From contig NZ_JAHUTT010000016.1 of the NCBI RefSeq assembly GCF_019209865.1, positions 1-64,000 of the forward strand: DNA of 64,000 nucleotides, given 5' to 3'. Position numbers and translations under genes: made by a program. Source of the DNA: Shewanella sp. NIFS-20-20. Lineage in GTDB: Bacteria > Pseudomonadota > Gammaproteobacteria > Enterobacterales > Shewanellaceae. The notes below the pieces were generated by a model. That model was not told where the DNA came from and ran no database searches. It was given only the letters and a program-made list of their open reading frames with translations. This document shows, one piece after another, positions 26,173 to 34,509 of this stretch (the first letter of the stretch is position 1; every line of letters starts with the position of its first letter).

Positions 26173-27733
26173 CTTGGGTATCTCCTAGGCCGCGTAGCTG
26201 AAACATATACTGCGCCATCTGGGCAATAAACTCATCCGCGCCTAGCTGCTCCTGCAGGGCAGGCAATGCCGCAATAAAATCATCGTAGTTATCAACGTTA
26301 TTGGCCAGTTCAATAATCGGATTCATAAACTCGTCGGCAACTTGTTCCCACTCATTCATGGCTTGATTAGTGAGTATGTCTATCTCTTTTTCGGCGGTGT
26401 TCATCACTCGGTTAATCGCAACCGATGGCGTATGCCGATTCATTGCAGTATCTGTTAACGGTGGTGATTGCATTAGCAGCTGCGCGGCTGGCTGCAAAAT
26501 ATCTTCATCTGCTTTTGGTTCACGCAGGCCAAACTTTTCACGTACCTCTTGCGCTGATACCTTCATACCGCTTTCAATCATCGGCTTAAGACTATCGACC
26601 AGCATTTTAAGATCTTCTGGCTCAGGTACCTTAATGCGCACCTTGGGGTAACGAACTTGCACACCCCAATTTAATATGATGTACGGCTTAATTAAATATT
26701 CGTTGATAGACGATTCAAGTTGGCGCGCATCCCACTTAGCAATATCAATACGCACTTCGTTATGCACAGTGGCTTGTGATTGTGAGCTACCGTTATCAGC
26801 GGTCATGGTTTGTCCAAGCACCGCTTTTGATACCTGTTCATCACACCAACGTGCCATGTTTTCAAACAGGGTATTACCACCATTACCTTTAGCGGTTTCA
26901 ACCAGTTCAATTTTCATCGACTCAGGAATAACCGCACCGGCATCAGAGGCAATACGGCCAATGGCATTAATCAAGGTACTAATGTCATCTTCACTGGCGT
27001 TCGCGCCATACTTACCAATACGCACTGGAATACCGAACACCTCAGCAAACGCCCACCAATCACGAATGGTAAATGACTTAAGCATATACATCACAGCCAC
27101 TAATCGCGCTAAACCGTTACGCCACACACTGCCTGACTTAGACCGTGGGGTATGTAAAATAAACTTGTAGGGTTCAAGCACTTCGCCTGTTGGCGCTTCT
27201 TCACTAATTAATAGTATTTGGTCTAGCGTGTCCTGGTCTTGACGCAAATACCGTGGGTCAACCCATTTGTAATCCTGTGGCTTCCATGGGGTTGTTTTTG
27301 TGTCCCATAGTATTTGCACTACCGCTAAGCCTTTACCCAGACCATCAAGCAAATCAAAAAACAATTCCGGTATTTGATCATCATTCATAATGTCACGTAC
27401 CCGCTCGGCCATTTCCACATCAGCGGGTTCATCGCTGGCGGCTTCTACCGTTGGCGCAATAGCAGCAACGGCTAGCTTACGAGTACGCAGCTGCGCGGAG
27501 TAGTGCAAGTCGCGCTCTTCAATTTCTTCTGCCAATGTCATGTAGGCTTCGGGGTCGTTACCGTCAATCACACTTCGTAGCACGCTGGCTAGTCGTTGCG
27601 GGGTTAACGTTGATGCCACACTAGCAGGACGAGGATTACGCACACCAGTGGTATAAGCCCTGGCAATGTCATCGCTCATTATTTGCTTATCTATTTTAAA
27701 TGGCTTGCCATTGGCATCTAATATTGCACTCAT
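26165..27733 (-). CDS. Portal protein (Mu gp29-like, DUF935)
   Basis: A 522-aa portal protein through which DNA enters and leaves the head. The beginning LDANGKPFKIDKQIMSDDIA and the segment WAFAEVFGIPVRIGKYG are diagnostic of DUF935. It overlaps the terminase stop by 4 nt, so the two are translationally coupled. Confidence 0.92.
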   Translation of the reverse strand: MSAILDANGKPFKIDKQIMSDDIARAYTTGVRNPRPASVASTLTPQRLASVLRSVIDGNDPEAYMTLAEEIEERDLHYSAQLRTRKLAVAAIAPTVEAASDEPADVEMAERVRDIMNDDQIPELFFDLLDGLGKGLAVVQILWDTKTTPWKPQDYKWVDPRYLRQDQDTLDQILLISEEAPTGEVLEPYKFILHTPRSKSGSVWRNGLARLVAVMYMLKSFTIRDWWAFAEVFGIPVRIGKYGANASEDDISTLINAIGRIASDAGAVIPESMKIELVETAKGNGGNTLFENMARWCDEQVSKAVLGQTMTADNGSSQSQATVHNEVRIDIAKWDARQLESSINEYLIKPYIILNWGVQVRYPKVRIKVPEPEDLKMLVDSLKPMIESGMKVSAQEVREKFGLREPKADEDILQPAAQLLMQSPPLTDTAMNRHTPSVAINRVMNTAEKEIDILTNQAMNEWEQVADEFMNPIIELANNVDNYDDFIAALPALQEQLGADEFIAQMAQYMFQLRGLGDTQDG

Positions 27734-29316
27734 AGTCTAATCCCTTTGCCGCGCAAGTCTTGGCGCAGCGTGTCGTCAAATCGGTTGTTTTCTGCTGCAC
27801 TGCCAAAAAACCGCCGTTGCGACTCATCAGCAGTGGCTTTAATGGTATGCAGTTCGTAACGGGTAAGGTCGGCTTTTGATGCTAGGTACCCTAAAAAAAT
27901 AGCAATAGCACTGTCACCGTGGCGCTTATTACCATCGCTGCCTTTGGTGCGACTATCATCAATACCAGGCACACCCCGATAGATTTGAATTTGCCCAAGG
28001 TCAGTGATCACATCTTCATGCTTAGGTAAAATAATTTCGTTATCTTCAAATGCCGCTTTAAAACGTGGCATGTTCTCACGGTAAAACGCCACCGACAGCA
28101 TCACCTCAACCACTTCTGCACCGTATCGATAACGGGCCTGCTCGGCGAGGTACTGACCATTACCACGGGCATCAAGAAATATTCCATCACGCCTAGGCAG
28201 GCGATCACAAATAAAATACAGCGCTTGCTCTTGCTGTTTAAATGGCACGTTTTTAAGCTCAACCAAAAAAGGTACCGTGCGCTTGGTGTCGTTCTCAACT
28301 GTGATAGGCGCAAATACAGTTAAGTCACCCGAGCGCGCAAAGTCTTCCCCTAGTGCATGGCGTAAATCAGGCGGTAAGGTAACAAGCACAGGCAATACAT
28401 GCTGCTCTAACCACTCTTGCATTTCACCAATACGGGCATGCTCGCTGGCCTCATTAAAAGTAGTGGTACCGGTAAAGCGTAAAACAGGGGCATTAAGTAT
28501 GGCCGCACGTTCACGCAGGCCACGGCTAATGTAAGCGCCACCACCATTTTTAGGCACACAATAGTATTCTTCTAATGCGTCTTCTTCGGTGGCCGTATCT
28601 TTTAATAGGTTGGCTTTCCACTCATCTTCTAGCGCTTGTGACCAGGGCTTTTTAGTGACCTGACAAATACGCTGATACAAGCCCTCATTACAAGCATCAT
28701 CTAAGGTAATAGAGTGTACTGAGTAGCGTTTCTTGCCGGCGCGGCTATCGTTGATTAATGTGTTAAATAAGTTATCGATACCATTATGGGTACTGATTAA
28801 ACGAACCTTCGACCCCCACATAGTTAATGCCAGAGCCGCTTTTAATACTTCTGCTAAGCGTTCATGAAATGCGGCTTCATCGATGATAACCGTACCCTGC
28901 ATACCACGCAGGTTAGAGGGGTTACTTGATAGCGCTTGCACTTTAAAGCCTGACTCAAAGTAAATAACAAAGGTTAAAATGTCTTTGTCTTCATCATTGA
29001 GAATATCTTCTTGTATTTCACCCGCAGCCTTGTCAAACATCTTGGCCCATAGCGCAACAGCGTCAATAAACTCACGCGCCATTTCTTTGTTTGAGCCAAC
29101 ATAAAAAACATTATTACCGCCTTCGCCTTTAGCAGTTCCCGCACTTAATGCTGAGTCAGCGGCCTCGGCAAACGTTAAACCGGTACGCCGTGACTTTTCA
29201 GCAATCTTAAGCACCGAGGTATCAGCTATCCAGCGTTTCTGGTAGCCAAGTAAAAGCGCAGTTTTATCAAACTCAATAAGATCATTAGCGCTAACGGCTG
29301 GCAGTGGCTGGTTCAT
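27730..29316 (-). CDS. Terminase large subunit (Mu gp28-like)
   Basis: A 528-aa packaging motor and nuclease. A Walker A-like KSRRTGLT lies near residue 41 and the Walker B VIIDEAAF near residue 144. The nuclease acidic residues are likely those in EDFARSGDL, FLDARGNG and RHGDSAIA. Start and preceding stop overlap as TAATG. Mu-type terminases package host-flanked DNA by headful. Confidence 0.93.
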   Translation of the reverse strand: MNQPLPAVSANDLIEFDKTALLLGYQKRWIADTSVLKIAEKSRRTGLTFAEAADSALSAGTAKGEGGNNVFYVGSNKEMAREFIDAVALWAKMFDKAAGEIQEDILNDEDKDILTFVIYFESGFKVQALSSNPSNLRGMQGTVIIDEAAFHERLAEVLKAALALTMWGSKVRLISTHNGIDNLFNTLINDSRAGKKRYSVHSITLDDACNEGLYQRICQVTKKPWSQALEDEWKANLLKDTATEEDALEEYYCVPKNGGGAYISRGLRERAAILNAPVLRFTGTTTFNEASEHARIGEMQEWLEQHVLPVLVTLPPDLRHALGEDFARSGDLTVFAPITVENDTKRTVPFLVELKNVPFKQQEQALYFICDRLPRRDGIFLDARGNGQYLAEQARYRYGAEVVEVMLSVAFYRENMPRFKAAFEDNEIILPKHEDVITDLGQIQIYRGVPGIDDSRTKGSDGNKRHGDSAIAIFLGYLASKADLTRYELHTIKATADESQRRFFGSAAENNRFDDTLRQDLRGKGIRL

Positions 29317-29894
29317 TATGCTATCCCCAAAAACTCTGCTTTAAGCATCTTCACCGTTTCTTCGGTTAACCCTGCGCGTTTAGCAACAGCCTCTGTGGCA
29401 TCGGCCACCTCTGACGCAAACGCTGCACGAATTTCTTTCTCAACTTTATGGCTGGTCATAGCTGCTTGCTCAATACGTTGCACCACAAGCGCTAATTGAT
29501 TTAAGGCTTTAGGGGGAATAACTTCACCATCTGCATCGGCGGCTTCCATCATCTTCATTGAGGTTTCAAATGCCATGGTGCGCACAAACTCTTGCAGCAG
29601 CTTGCTAATATCTGAGGTAGGTTTATCACCTAGCTTTGAGGTCCACACTTCGGCCACTTCACGTGACTGACGTAAACGCGCCCCCATATCTTCCATTTTT
29701 TGCGCATAACGATTAAAGCCGGTGCGGCTGAGTTTGGTGTCTTCACCTAACCCTGCCTCGTCTATCATTTTATTAATTTCAAGACGTATGTCTTTTTGGG
29801 TCATGTCGCCACTGCGAATAAGCGCGTTAAGCGTTTGGCGAATATCCTCTGGCAGCAGGTTAACTTTTGACTTGCGATTGCTCGAACGTTGCAT
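29316..29894 (-). CDS. Terminase small subunit (Mu gp27-like, DUF3486)
   Basis: A 192-aa DUF3486 protein. The N-terminal basic segment SNRKSKVNLLPEDIRQTLN leads into a helix-turn-helix, as expected for the DNA-recognising small terminase. It lies directly before the large subunit. Confidence 0.87.
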   Translation of the reverse strand: MQRSSNRKSKVNLLPEDIRQTLNALIRSGDMTQKDIRLEINKMIDEAGLGEDTKLSRTGFNRYAQKMEDMGARLRQSREVAEVWTSKLGDKPTSDISKLLQEFVRTMAFETSMKMMEAADADGEVIPPKALNQLALVVQRIEQAAMTSHKVEKEIRAAFASEVADATEAVAKRAGLTEETVKMLKAEFLGIA

Positions 29895-29907
29895 AGTTAT
29901 TACCTGC

Positions 29908-30201
29908 TTAGTTAGCGCGTGGGCGTTTTACACCTGGCACAGTGGCTTGTCCTGTTGCCACATCTTCACCACGCCCAGTAAGGCGCGCAATTTGGCAATC
30001 AGACACAGTGCGAATGGTGATCAAACCTTGCTCGTCTAACCACGCTAAATGATTGCGCACTTGGTCACGGCTGACATTATGACCATAGGCATCAAGACAC
30101 GAATCAACAATTGACTCGTTAGCCTCGTAACCCTGCATCTCTTTTAATGATCGCAAAATCACTAAACGCTGGTCTTCGATTAATAATGTTTTGAAGCTCA
30201 T
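29908..30201 (-). CDS. Winged-helix protein, Mu gp26-like
   Basis: A 97-aa protein with a winged-helix pattern (SRDQVRNHLAWLDEQGLITI) of the type often labelled ArsR-like in Mu-like phages. The position just before the small terminase matches Mu gp26. It may regulate late genes or assist packaging; this is not known. Confidence 0.78.
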   Translation of the reverse strand: MSFKTLLIEDQRLVILRSLKEMQGYEANESIVDSCLDAYGHNVSRDQVRNHLAWLDEQGLITIRTVSDCQIARLTGRGEDVATGQATVPGVKRPRAN

Positions 30202-30203
30202 AC

Positions 30204-30314
30204 TTATTCCTTAAACATATAAATTAAAAGCTCAATAAAAGCCCAACTCATAAACATGGTACCTAAACAACTTAGCGCAAAAACAACCAATAACCATTTA
30301 TGAATGCTGTCCAT
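30204..30314 (-). CDS. 36-aa single-span membrane protein
   Basis: A very short gene (MDSIHKWLLVVFALSC...) between the DUF2730 and gp26-like genes. GGGG lies 7 nt before the ATG, and a single membrane helix covers about residues 7-33. Its stop is 2 nt before the next ATG, so it fits the operon spacing. It lies in the lysis/packaging boundary and could be a holin partner or antiholin; the role is unproven. Confidence 0.6.
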   Translation of the reverse strand: MDSIHKWLLVVFALSCLGTMFMSWAFIELLIYMFKE

Positions 30315-30322
30315 ACAAACCC

Positions 30323-30646
30323 CTATTTATCATCCTTTAAACGCTGTTCTAACAGCAATTGAGCCAAATGCTCTACGGGTTTTATCTGCGCCCTAAGCTC
30401 TTTCATCTCACCGCGAGTATCGGCCATTTCAACTAATAGCGCGGTAATTTGTTGTTGGGTGGGTAGCGCATCAACATGGGCTTGCAGCTCATCAACCTTT
30501 TTATCGACCTTGGCAATGTCCGTTCGCACCTCTACCAGCTCATCACGCTTGGCGTAGGTCTTAGACAGTAGTGCCAGTATTAACATGCCAATTGTGCTTA
30601 ACACTGCCCACATCATAGGCCAATAGGTTTTAATCCATATTTCCAT
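30323..30646 (-). CDS. DUF2730 membrane-anchored coiled-coil protein
   Basis: A 107-aa protein with one N-terminal membrane helix (about residues 10-28) and a long coiled coil. It is of the DUF2730 family common in the lysis region of Mu-like phages. The topology resembles an Rz-type inner-membrane spanin, which would fit the place after the holin, but no outer-membrane Rz1 partner is evident. Confidence 0.75.
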   Translation of the reverse strand: MEIWIKTYWPMMWAVLSTIGMLILALLSKTYAKRDELVEVRTDIAKVDKKVDELQAHVDALPTQQQITALLVEMADTRGEMKELRAQIKPVEHLAQLLLEQRLKDDK

Positions 30647-30865
30647 TTACTTGCCATCCTTAAGCGACTGACAAAACACGCAGCGCACGGCAGTTGGCCA
30701 AGCAATTAGCCTGGCTTTAGGCACTTCGTTACCACAACTTAAGCAGTAGCGATTGCCTTGATCATCTTCATCTGGTTGCTCAACTTCACGGCGCAGCTGC
30801 CGCGCGATGGCATTGTCACGAAACGCTTGCTCGACTGCTTGAGCACCATCTAAATAATCGGTCAT
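30647..30865 (-). CDS. TraR/DksA-family C4 zinc-finger protein
   Basis: A 72-aa protein with a CxxC-17-CxxC zinc finger (YCLSCG ... CVFCQS), typical of the short TraR/DksA proteins carried by Mu-like and P2-like phages. TraR binds RNA polymerase through the secondary channel and mimics DksA with ppGpp. It may tune host transcription during late growth. ATG overlaps the holin stop. Confidence 0.85.
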   Translation of the reverse strand: MTDYLDGAQAVEQAFRDNAIARQLRREVEQPDEDDQGNRYCLSCGNEVPKARLIAWPTAVRCVFCQSLKDGK

Positions 30866-31464
30866 TAGCGCCCCTTTATCACACTGGACAACATACCTGC
30901 TACTTTGTCACCGCTCGATTTTGAATAAGGGGCAAAGCCGTCAAGGGTACGTAAACCAAGGTAAGCAAAGGCGGGTGTACCTATGGTGAGTGCCATGTAA
31001 ACATCCGCGCCACTGGTACTTACACCAAAGGCTTTTAATGCTTCAAAGGCCATGATGTATAACACCATCATGATAAAAGATTGCCGTGCTAACTTGGGGC
31101 GAGTCTGGCGAACGTACTCATCGTTAGCGTTATCACCATTACGAATAGTGGTTTGCGTTTCGTGATGTTCGGCTTGCTTATCATTAAGCGTTAGCGCTTG
31201 GCGGCGGGTGATTTCTTTTTCCATCTCCACTTTAATGCGCTCAAGATCGACCAAACTTTCAGGCGGTAGCTTTTGCATCTCGCGGGTGAGGGCCATTTCC
31301 TTTTGGTCTTTATTCATGCCCAGTGCGCCGTCAACTTGCTCAACCATGTCGGCCACTTTTTCTGCGGTTTCACTGCCACCAAATAATGATGAAATACCAC
31401 GAATGGCCGCTGGCCCAACATCCATTGCCAGTTTTGCTGCGCCTAATATTAAAGAGAGTGACAT
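30865..31464 (-). CDS. Holin, GTA_holin_3TM family
   Basis: A 199-aa protein of the three-helix holin group found in Mu-like phages and gene transfer agents. The N-terminal part has a hydrophobic segment and amphipathic helices; the C-terminal part has SFIMMVLYIMAFEALKAFG and VYMALTIGTPAFAYLGLRTL as membrane spans. The open frame runs back to 31563, but the ATG at 31464 has AGGAGC about 9 nt upstream and a natural start MSLSLILGAAK. Confidence 0.82.
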   Translation of the reverse strand: MSLSLILGAAKLAMDVGPAAIRGISSLFGGSETAEKVADMVEQVDGALGMNKDQKEMALTREMQKLPPESLVDLERIKVEMEKEITRRQALTLNDKQAEHHETQTTIRNGDNANDEYVRQTRPKLARQSFIMMVLYIMAFEALKAFGVSTSGADVYMALTIGTPAFAYLGLRTLDGFAPYSKSSGDKVAGMLSSVIKGR

Positions 31465-31712
31465 TGCCGTAAGCTCCTGAGTTTTGTTAACTTGTCTGTG
31501 CCTGTGGGCACTATTGATTTCTTTAAATGAATACGAATATCGCATGGTGTAATACTGTGCCATCCTCTTTCAAAGTACGATTGCATGGTGCCGCAATGGC
31601 TAAAAAATGGCGGCGGTGAAACCATAGGTAGGCCGTTTTCATGCGCTAATAATTCAGCATCAAGGCGCATTGCCTTGCCTTTTGCTTTTGAATAGTCCCA
31701 GTTTTTACCCAT
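31449..31712 (-). CDS. Small lysis-region protein, unknown
   Basis: An 87-aa frame beginning MGKNWDYSKAKGKAMRLDA, 5 nt after the stop of the DUF5675 gene and overlapping the holin start by 16 nt. The ribosome site is weak (GAAGAG, distant). Two histidine/cysteine positions (FSHCGT, TPCDI) are visible. No family recognised; the tight packing favours a real gene. Confidence 0.5.
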   Translation of the reverse strand: MGKNWDYSKAKGKAMRLDAELLAHENGLPMVSPPPFFSHCGTMQSYFERGWHSITPCDIRIHLKKSIVPTGTDKLTKLRSLRQCHSL

Positions 31713-31716
31713 TTTA

Positions 31717-32139
31717 TTATGCTCTTCGCACAACAAGCTTGGCCGTTTCACCACCTAGGTGAGCCATAAAGTAATCAAAAGCGGTGCGAGAATTAACCAC
31801 TGCCCACTGGTTATTGACCACACCAAACTCAGTGCCTGGTGCAATACAACCTTCAAGCTGTGAAACTAAATTAGCAGGGTGAATTAAAATGTGAGTACGT
31901 TGCGACGGGCCGTATCGAGTGACCCCTAGTGTTGTGGCTTCAAGTGCGTAGCATTTGCCAAACTTAGGGCTGTCATGTGGCAGCAGATCATAAGTGCCTT
32001 CGGGTACGCATGAAATACCCGCTTGATTGTTTTTCCAAGGGCGTTCAATCGTATTAAGAATAGCGTTGCCATTTTCATCACAAAGATATGAGAATGTGCC
32101 GTGGGGGAAATAATTTCGATGTAATGTGAGGGTTTTCAT
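31717..32139 (-). CDS. DUF5675 protein, candidate cell-wall lysis enzyme
   Basis: A 140-aa DUF5675 protein in the place where Mu has its endolysin. The motif HILIHPANLVSQLEGCIAPG has histidine, a spacer and a GCI core, which resembles the H...S-x-GC-I/V-R active site of L,D-transpeptidase (YkuD) folds. No muramidase is seen elsewhere, so it is the best endolysin candidate. The ATG at 32139 lacks a Shine-Dalgarno; an in-frame ATG at 32163 is possible. Confidence 0.65.
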   Translation of the reverse strand: MKTLTLHRNYFPHGTFSYLCDENGNAILNTIERPWKNNQAGISCVPEGTYDLLPHDSPKFGKCYALEATTLGVTRYGPSQRTHILIHPANLVSQLEGCIAPGTEFGVVNNQWAVVNSRTAFDYFMAHLGGETAKLVVRRA

Positions 32140-32140
32140 T

Positions 32141-32177
32141 GCACAACCAGTTTTATAAAACATTAAACTGATTGTGC
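32141..32177. promoter_or_regulatory. Large dyad before the lysis cassette
   Basis: GCACAACCAGTTT (32141-32153) and AAACTGATTGTGC (32165-32177) are 13-nt arms with one mismatch and an 11-nt AT-rich centre. The dyad abuts the DUF5675 start. It may bind the Mor-like activator at a late promoter, or form a hairpin that hides the translation start. Confidence 0.5.
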
Positions 32178-32216
32178 TTTTTATAGAGATGAGTAATTAA
32201 TTAACTTTGATTGTTG

Positions 32217-32666
32217 CTATTGTTTGGCCACTTCACAACTAAACATATTTGAATAACGTTTCATTGTTAACTTCCAGCCATTTAATGAAACTTGTTTTTC
32301 TTCTCCATTTTTTACAATTTGATAAAACACAGTCTTTATTAATTTTTCATCTTCTGTTTCAGGGTCGTTCCATGTAGGTGATTTATCGTAATCAATAAAT
32401 GCAGTGAGTTTATAGCATGGCATTATGGAAATAATATCTGGCTCTTTAGAAGCAGGCAATTTTATTGTTAATGCGCCTTTTGTTTCAGATAGATTTATTT
32501 TTAAATCACGATACTCATTATGAGATTCAGCAATCAAACTATCGCCTTTTCGGTACCAGTCTGCAACGTAGACATTTGACATTTCAAAGCTCTTGACAAT
32601 GTCATCAATGCTAGCTGCATATGATGGCATCACAAACGCCATAGTTAATAAAAGTAATTTCTTCAT
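32217..32666 (-). CDS. Secreted phage-encoded protein, unknown (moron candidate)
   Basis: A 149-aa protein with a clean signal peptide (MKKLLLLTMAFVMPSYA, cut before ASID). The mature part has two cysteines (PCYKL, FSCEV) that could form a disulphide. It is AT-rich compared with neighbouring genes and has no counterpart in Mu. It follows the Mor-like gene by 10 nt. A periplasmic product may alter the host envelope, for example against superinfection, but nothing in the sequence proves this. Confidence 0.7.
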   Translation of the reverse strand: MKKLLLLTMAFVMPSYAASIDDIVKSFEMSNVYVADWYRKGDSLIAESHNEYRDLKINLSETKGALTIKLPASKEPDIISIMPCYKLTAFIDYDKSPTWNDPETEDEKLIKTVFYQIVKNGEEKQVSLNGWKLTMKRYSNMFSCEVAKQ

Positions 32667-32676
32667 AACCCTATCC

Positions 32677-33093
32677 TTAAAACAATTCTGGTTGTCGGTT
32701 TTTAGTTTCGCGTTTGCGCATCTTAGCAATAACACGGTAAACATGCTGCATCGATTTATCATACTTGCGTGACAGTTCTTCAACGTTATCACCTTTAAAC
32801 TCATGCCAAATAGACAAGTTTTGAATTTCAGCCTCAAGCTGACGACCACGGGGCAAGTACAGTTGCACGCCACCAAACTCACGGCAAATACGATTAAGCA
32901 AGGCGATGGCTATTTTGCTATCAACTTGATGGGTTTCAAGCTCATGGCGGAACATGGCATAAAGTTGGCGCATGGCCTCAGGCCAACGAGCAGATTCTTC
33001 ATCGTCGGCAATGCGTTCAACATCTTCTAGACTGATATTGTCATAACCAAAAAAGTCGCTGTTATCTGCATGTTCTGTTTTGTCACTGTTCAT
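32677..33093 (-). CDS. mor: Mor/C-family transcription activator
   Basis: A 138-aa activator of the Mor family, close to Mu Mor (129 aa). A helical dimerisation half is followed by GGVQLYLPRGRQLEAE and a helix-turn-helix in GDNVEELSRKYDKSMQHVYRV. It should switch on middle or late genes. The frame is open to 33225, but the ATG at 33093 has GAGG 9 nt upstream. It is the only Mor/C gene I find, so it probably does the work of both Mor and C. Confidence 0.88.
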   Translation of the reverse strand: MNSDKTEHADNSDFFGYDNISLEDVERIADDEESARWPEAMRQLYAMFRHELETHQVDSKIAIALLNRICREFGGVQLYLPRGRQLEAEIQNLSIWHEFKGDNVEELSRKYDKSMQHVYRVIAKMRKRETKNRQPELF

Positions 33094-33128
33094 GGCCACT
33101 ACCTCACTTAAATGCGCTAACGCTAAAT

Positions 33129-33156
33129 ACAAAAACACCCCGCATGGCGAGGTGTT
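33129..33156 (-). terminator. Terminator between GemA-like and mor genes
   Basis: On the minus strand AACACCTCGC, loop CAT, GCGGGGTGTT form a 10-bp stem with one T-G pair, followed by TTTTG. It should end much of the early transcript just before mor, so activator synthesis would need read-through or its own promoter. Confidence 0.75.
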
Positions 33157-33175
33157 GTTAGTATATGGCATAGGT

Positions 33176-33195
33176 GATCCCATCGTCATGGGATC
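33176..33195. other. Perfect 8-bp dyad upstream of the early terminator
   Basis: GATCCCAT CGTC ATGGGATC lies 10 nt after the GemA-like stop on the minus strand. It may bind a regulator or compete with the terminator hairpin at 33129-33156. Confidence 0.5.
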
Positions 33196-33205
33196 GTCAT
33201 TTAGC

Positions 33206-33718
33206 TTAGGTACTGAAATGCTCATTATAATAGGCTGCTAATTTATCATAACCCGCTGGACCTGTGAGCTTGTCGTTAGCAGGAACCTTCCCACCTTTGG
33301 CAATAATGGCATCAGCCATACAGCGGTAATGCCACTTTTTTAACGCCTCTAACACCATTGCCGCTTGTGCTGGCTTTAGCCATTCAATGCGTTCAACCCC
33401 TTGGCCATTGCTGGTTTTTGTCATGCGCTTAACATAGGTGTTAATTGACACATCGGTTTTGCTACGAACAAAGTCCTGGTCAAACATGGTTAACCAAATG
33501 GCGCGTATCTTAGCCACTTCTGCTGCTCTGGCCACAGGTTTTTTCTTAGGTTTAAACCCGCGCTTTTTCATCAATGCAACAACATCATTAAGCTGTGAGT
33601 CACTTAACCCTTTCGCGCTGCGCTGACCTGTGACTTGCTCTAACAGATTACGATACATATCATCATCCAATTGCAGATCACGCTTACCGATTTGTACTAG
33701 CTTTAATGCGTTAGACAT
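33206..33718 (-). CDS. Mu gp16/GemA-like protein (DUF1018)
   Basis: A 170-aa DUF1018 protein. The family signature YRNLLEQVTGQRSAKGLSDS is near residue 21, followed by a basic linker and a second helical domain. Mu GemA affects host DNA supercoiling and gene expression. The ATG at 33718 follows AGAGG; it lies 10 nt after the previous stop. Confidence 0.85.
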   Translation of the reverse strand: MSNALKLVQIGKRDLQLDDDMYRNLLEQVTGQRSAKGLSDSQLNDVVALMKKRGFKPKKKPVARAAEVAKIRAIWLTMFDQDFVRSKTDVSINTYVKRMTKTSNGQGVERIEWLKPAQAAMVLEALKKWHYRCMADAIIAKGGKVPANDKLTGPAGYDKLAAYYNEHFST

Positions 33719-33728
33719 AGTTATGCCT

Positions 33729-34235
33729 CTAATTTTCTTCATTGACAGAATCAATCTGCTCAAATAGATCCCAAGAACCTTCTAAATCACTATAAATATA
33801 TGTATCAGTTGATTCGTCATGTATAGGTAAGTAATCAAAACAATTAACTGATGTTTGGTTCCATGCAATTTTATGTTCTGGCAATAAGTCTGCTGACTTT
33901 AAAATTATAGCTTGCTCATTAAACGAGCTTTGAAAATGCTTTTCCCCATATTGTTCAAAAGCCGAAATTAGCCTAGGCAAATCACTAGACTTAACAGTTA
34001 CTCGATCCATTGTTGAAGCGAGCACAATAATTTCAGACTGACTCAAGTCATGATAATTAGCAGCATTCCAAACTCGTTTTTGTAAATCGCTATCGAAGTG
34101 AGGGAAACAATCAAGCCCAAAGTATTCTCTAGCTATTTGATTCCATACATACATTGCACCACGCCATGCATTCTTAACCTCACCTAGCTCTAAACAATGA
34201 TTACTACCAATCGAATAAATTTCTGTGTACGACAT
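33729..34235 (-). CDS. Early phage protein of unknown function
   Basis: A 168-aa acidic protein with a perfect AGGAGGTGG ribosome site before its ATG. It is visibly more AT-rich than its neighbours and begins SYTEIYSIGSNHCLELGEV. No domain is recognised and Mu has no counterpart. Insertion between the zinc-finger and GemA-like genes marks it as cargo; anti-host or anti-defence function is possible but unproven. Confidence 0.68.
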   Translation of the reverse strand: MSYTEIYSIGSNHCLELGEVKNAWRGAMYVWNQIAREYFGLDCFPHFDSDLQKRVWNAANYHDLSQSEIIVLASTMDRVTVKSSDLPRLISAFEQYGEKHFQSSFNEQAIILKSADLLPEHKIAWNQTSVNCFDYLPIHDESTDTYIYSDLEGSWDLFEQIDSVNEEN

Positions 34236-34244
34236 TCCCACCTC

Positions 34245-34481
34245 CTATGCAGCATTGCTGCGTTGTTGTCTATGTTCAGCCTGACAGGCTTTACAGCGAC
34301 ACTGTAAGCCGTCAGCCTCACGGCTAGCTGGCGACCAAAACAATGTGTCTTGCGGCCAAAACTCTAAACAGCGAGGGCAACGTTTTAGCAAGCCAATCTC
34401 GCCATCAATGATTGCTGTGCCACGTTGAATGCGTCGTTCAATCAGTGCTGGATTAATTAATGGCGTGTATTCACCAAACAT
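34245..34481 (-). CDS. Small zinc-finger protein
   Basis: A 78-aa protein with two CxxC pairs (CPRC and CKAC, with CRC preceding) separated by about 27 residues, which should bind zinc. It sits in the early operon, 9 nt before the next start. Such small zinc proteins occur in many Mu-like phages; function unknown. Confidence 0.68.
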   Translation of the reverse strand: MFGEYTPLINPALIERRIQRGTAIIDGEIGLLKRCPRCLEFWPQDTLFWSPASREADGLQCRCKACQAEHRQQRSNAA

Positions 34482-34509
34482 AGCTGTCCCTTAATTAGCT
34501 GCTCATCAG

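Noticed and set aside
32667-32882. Upstream extension of the secreted protein frame into the mor gene
   Set aside because: It lies fully inside the mor coding region in another frame, while the ATG at 32666 starts a typical signal peptide.
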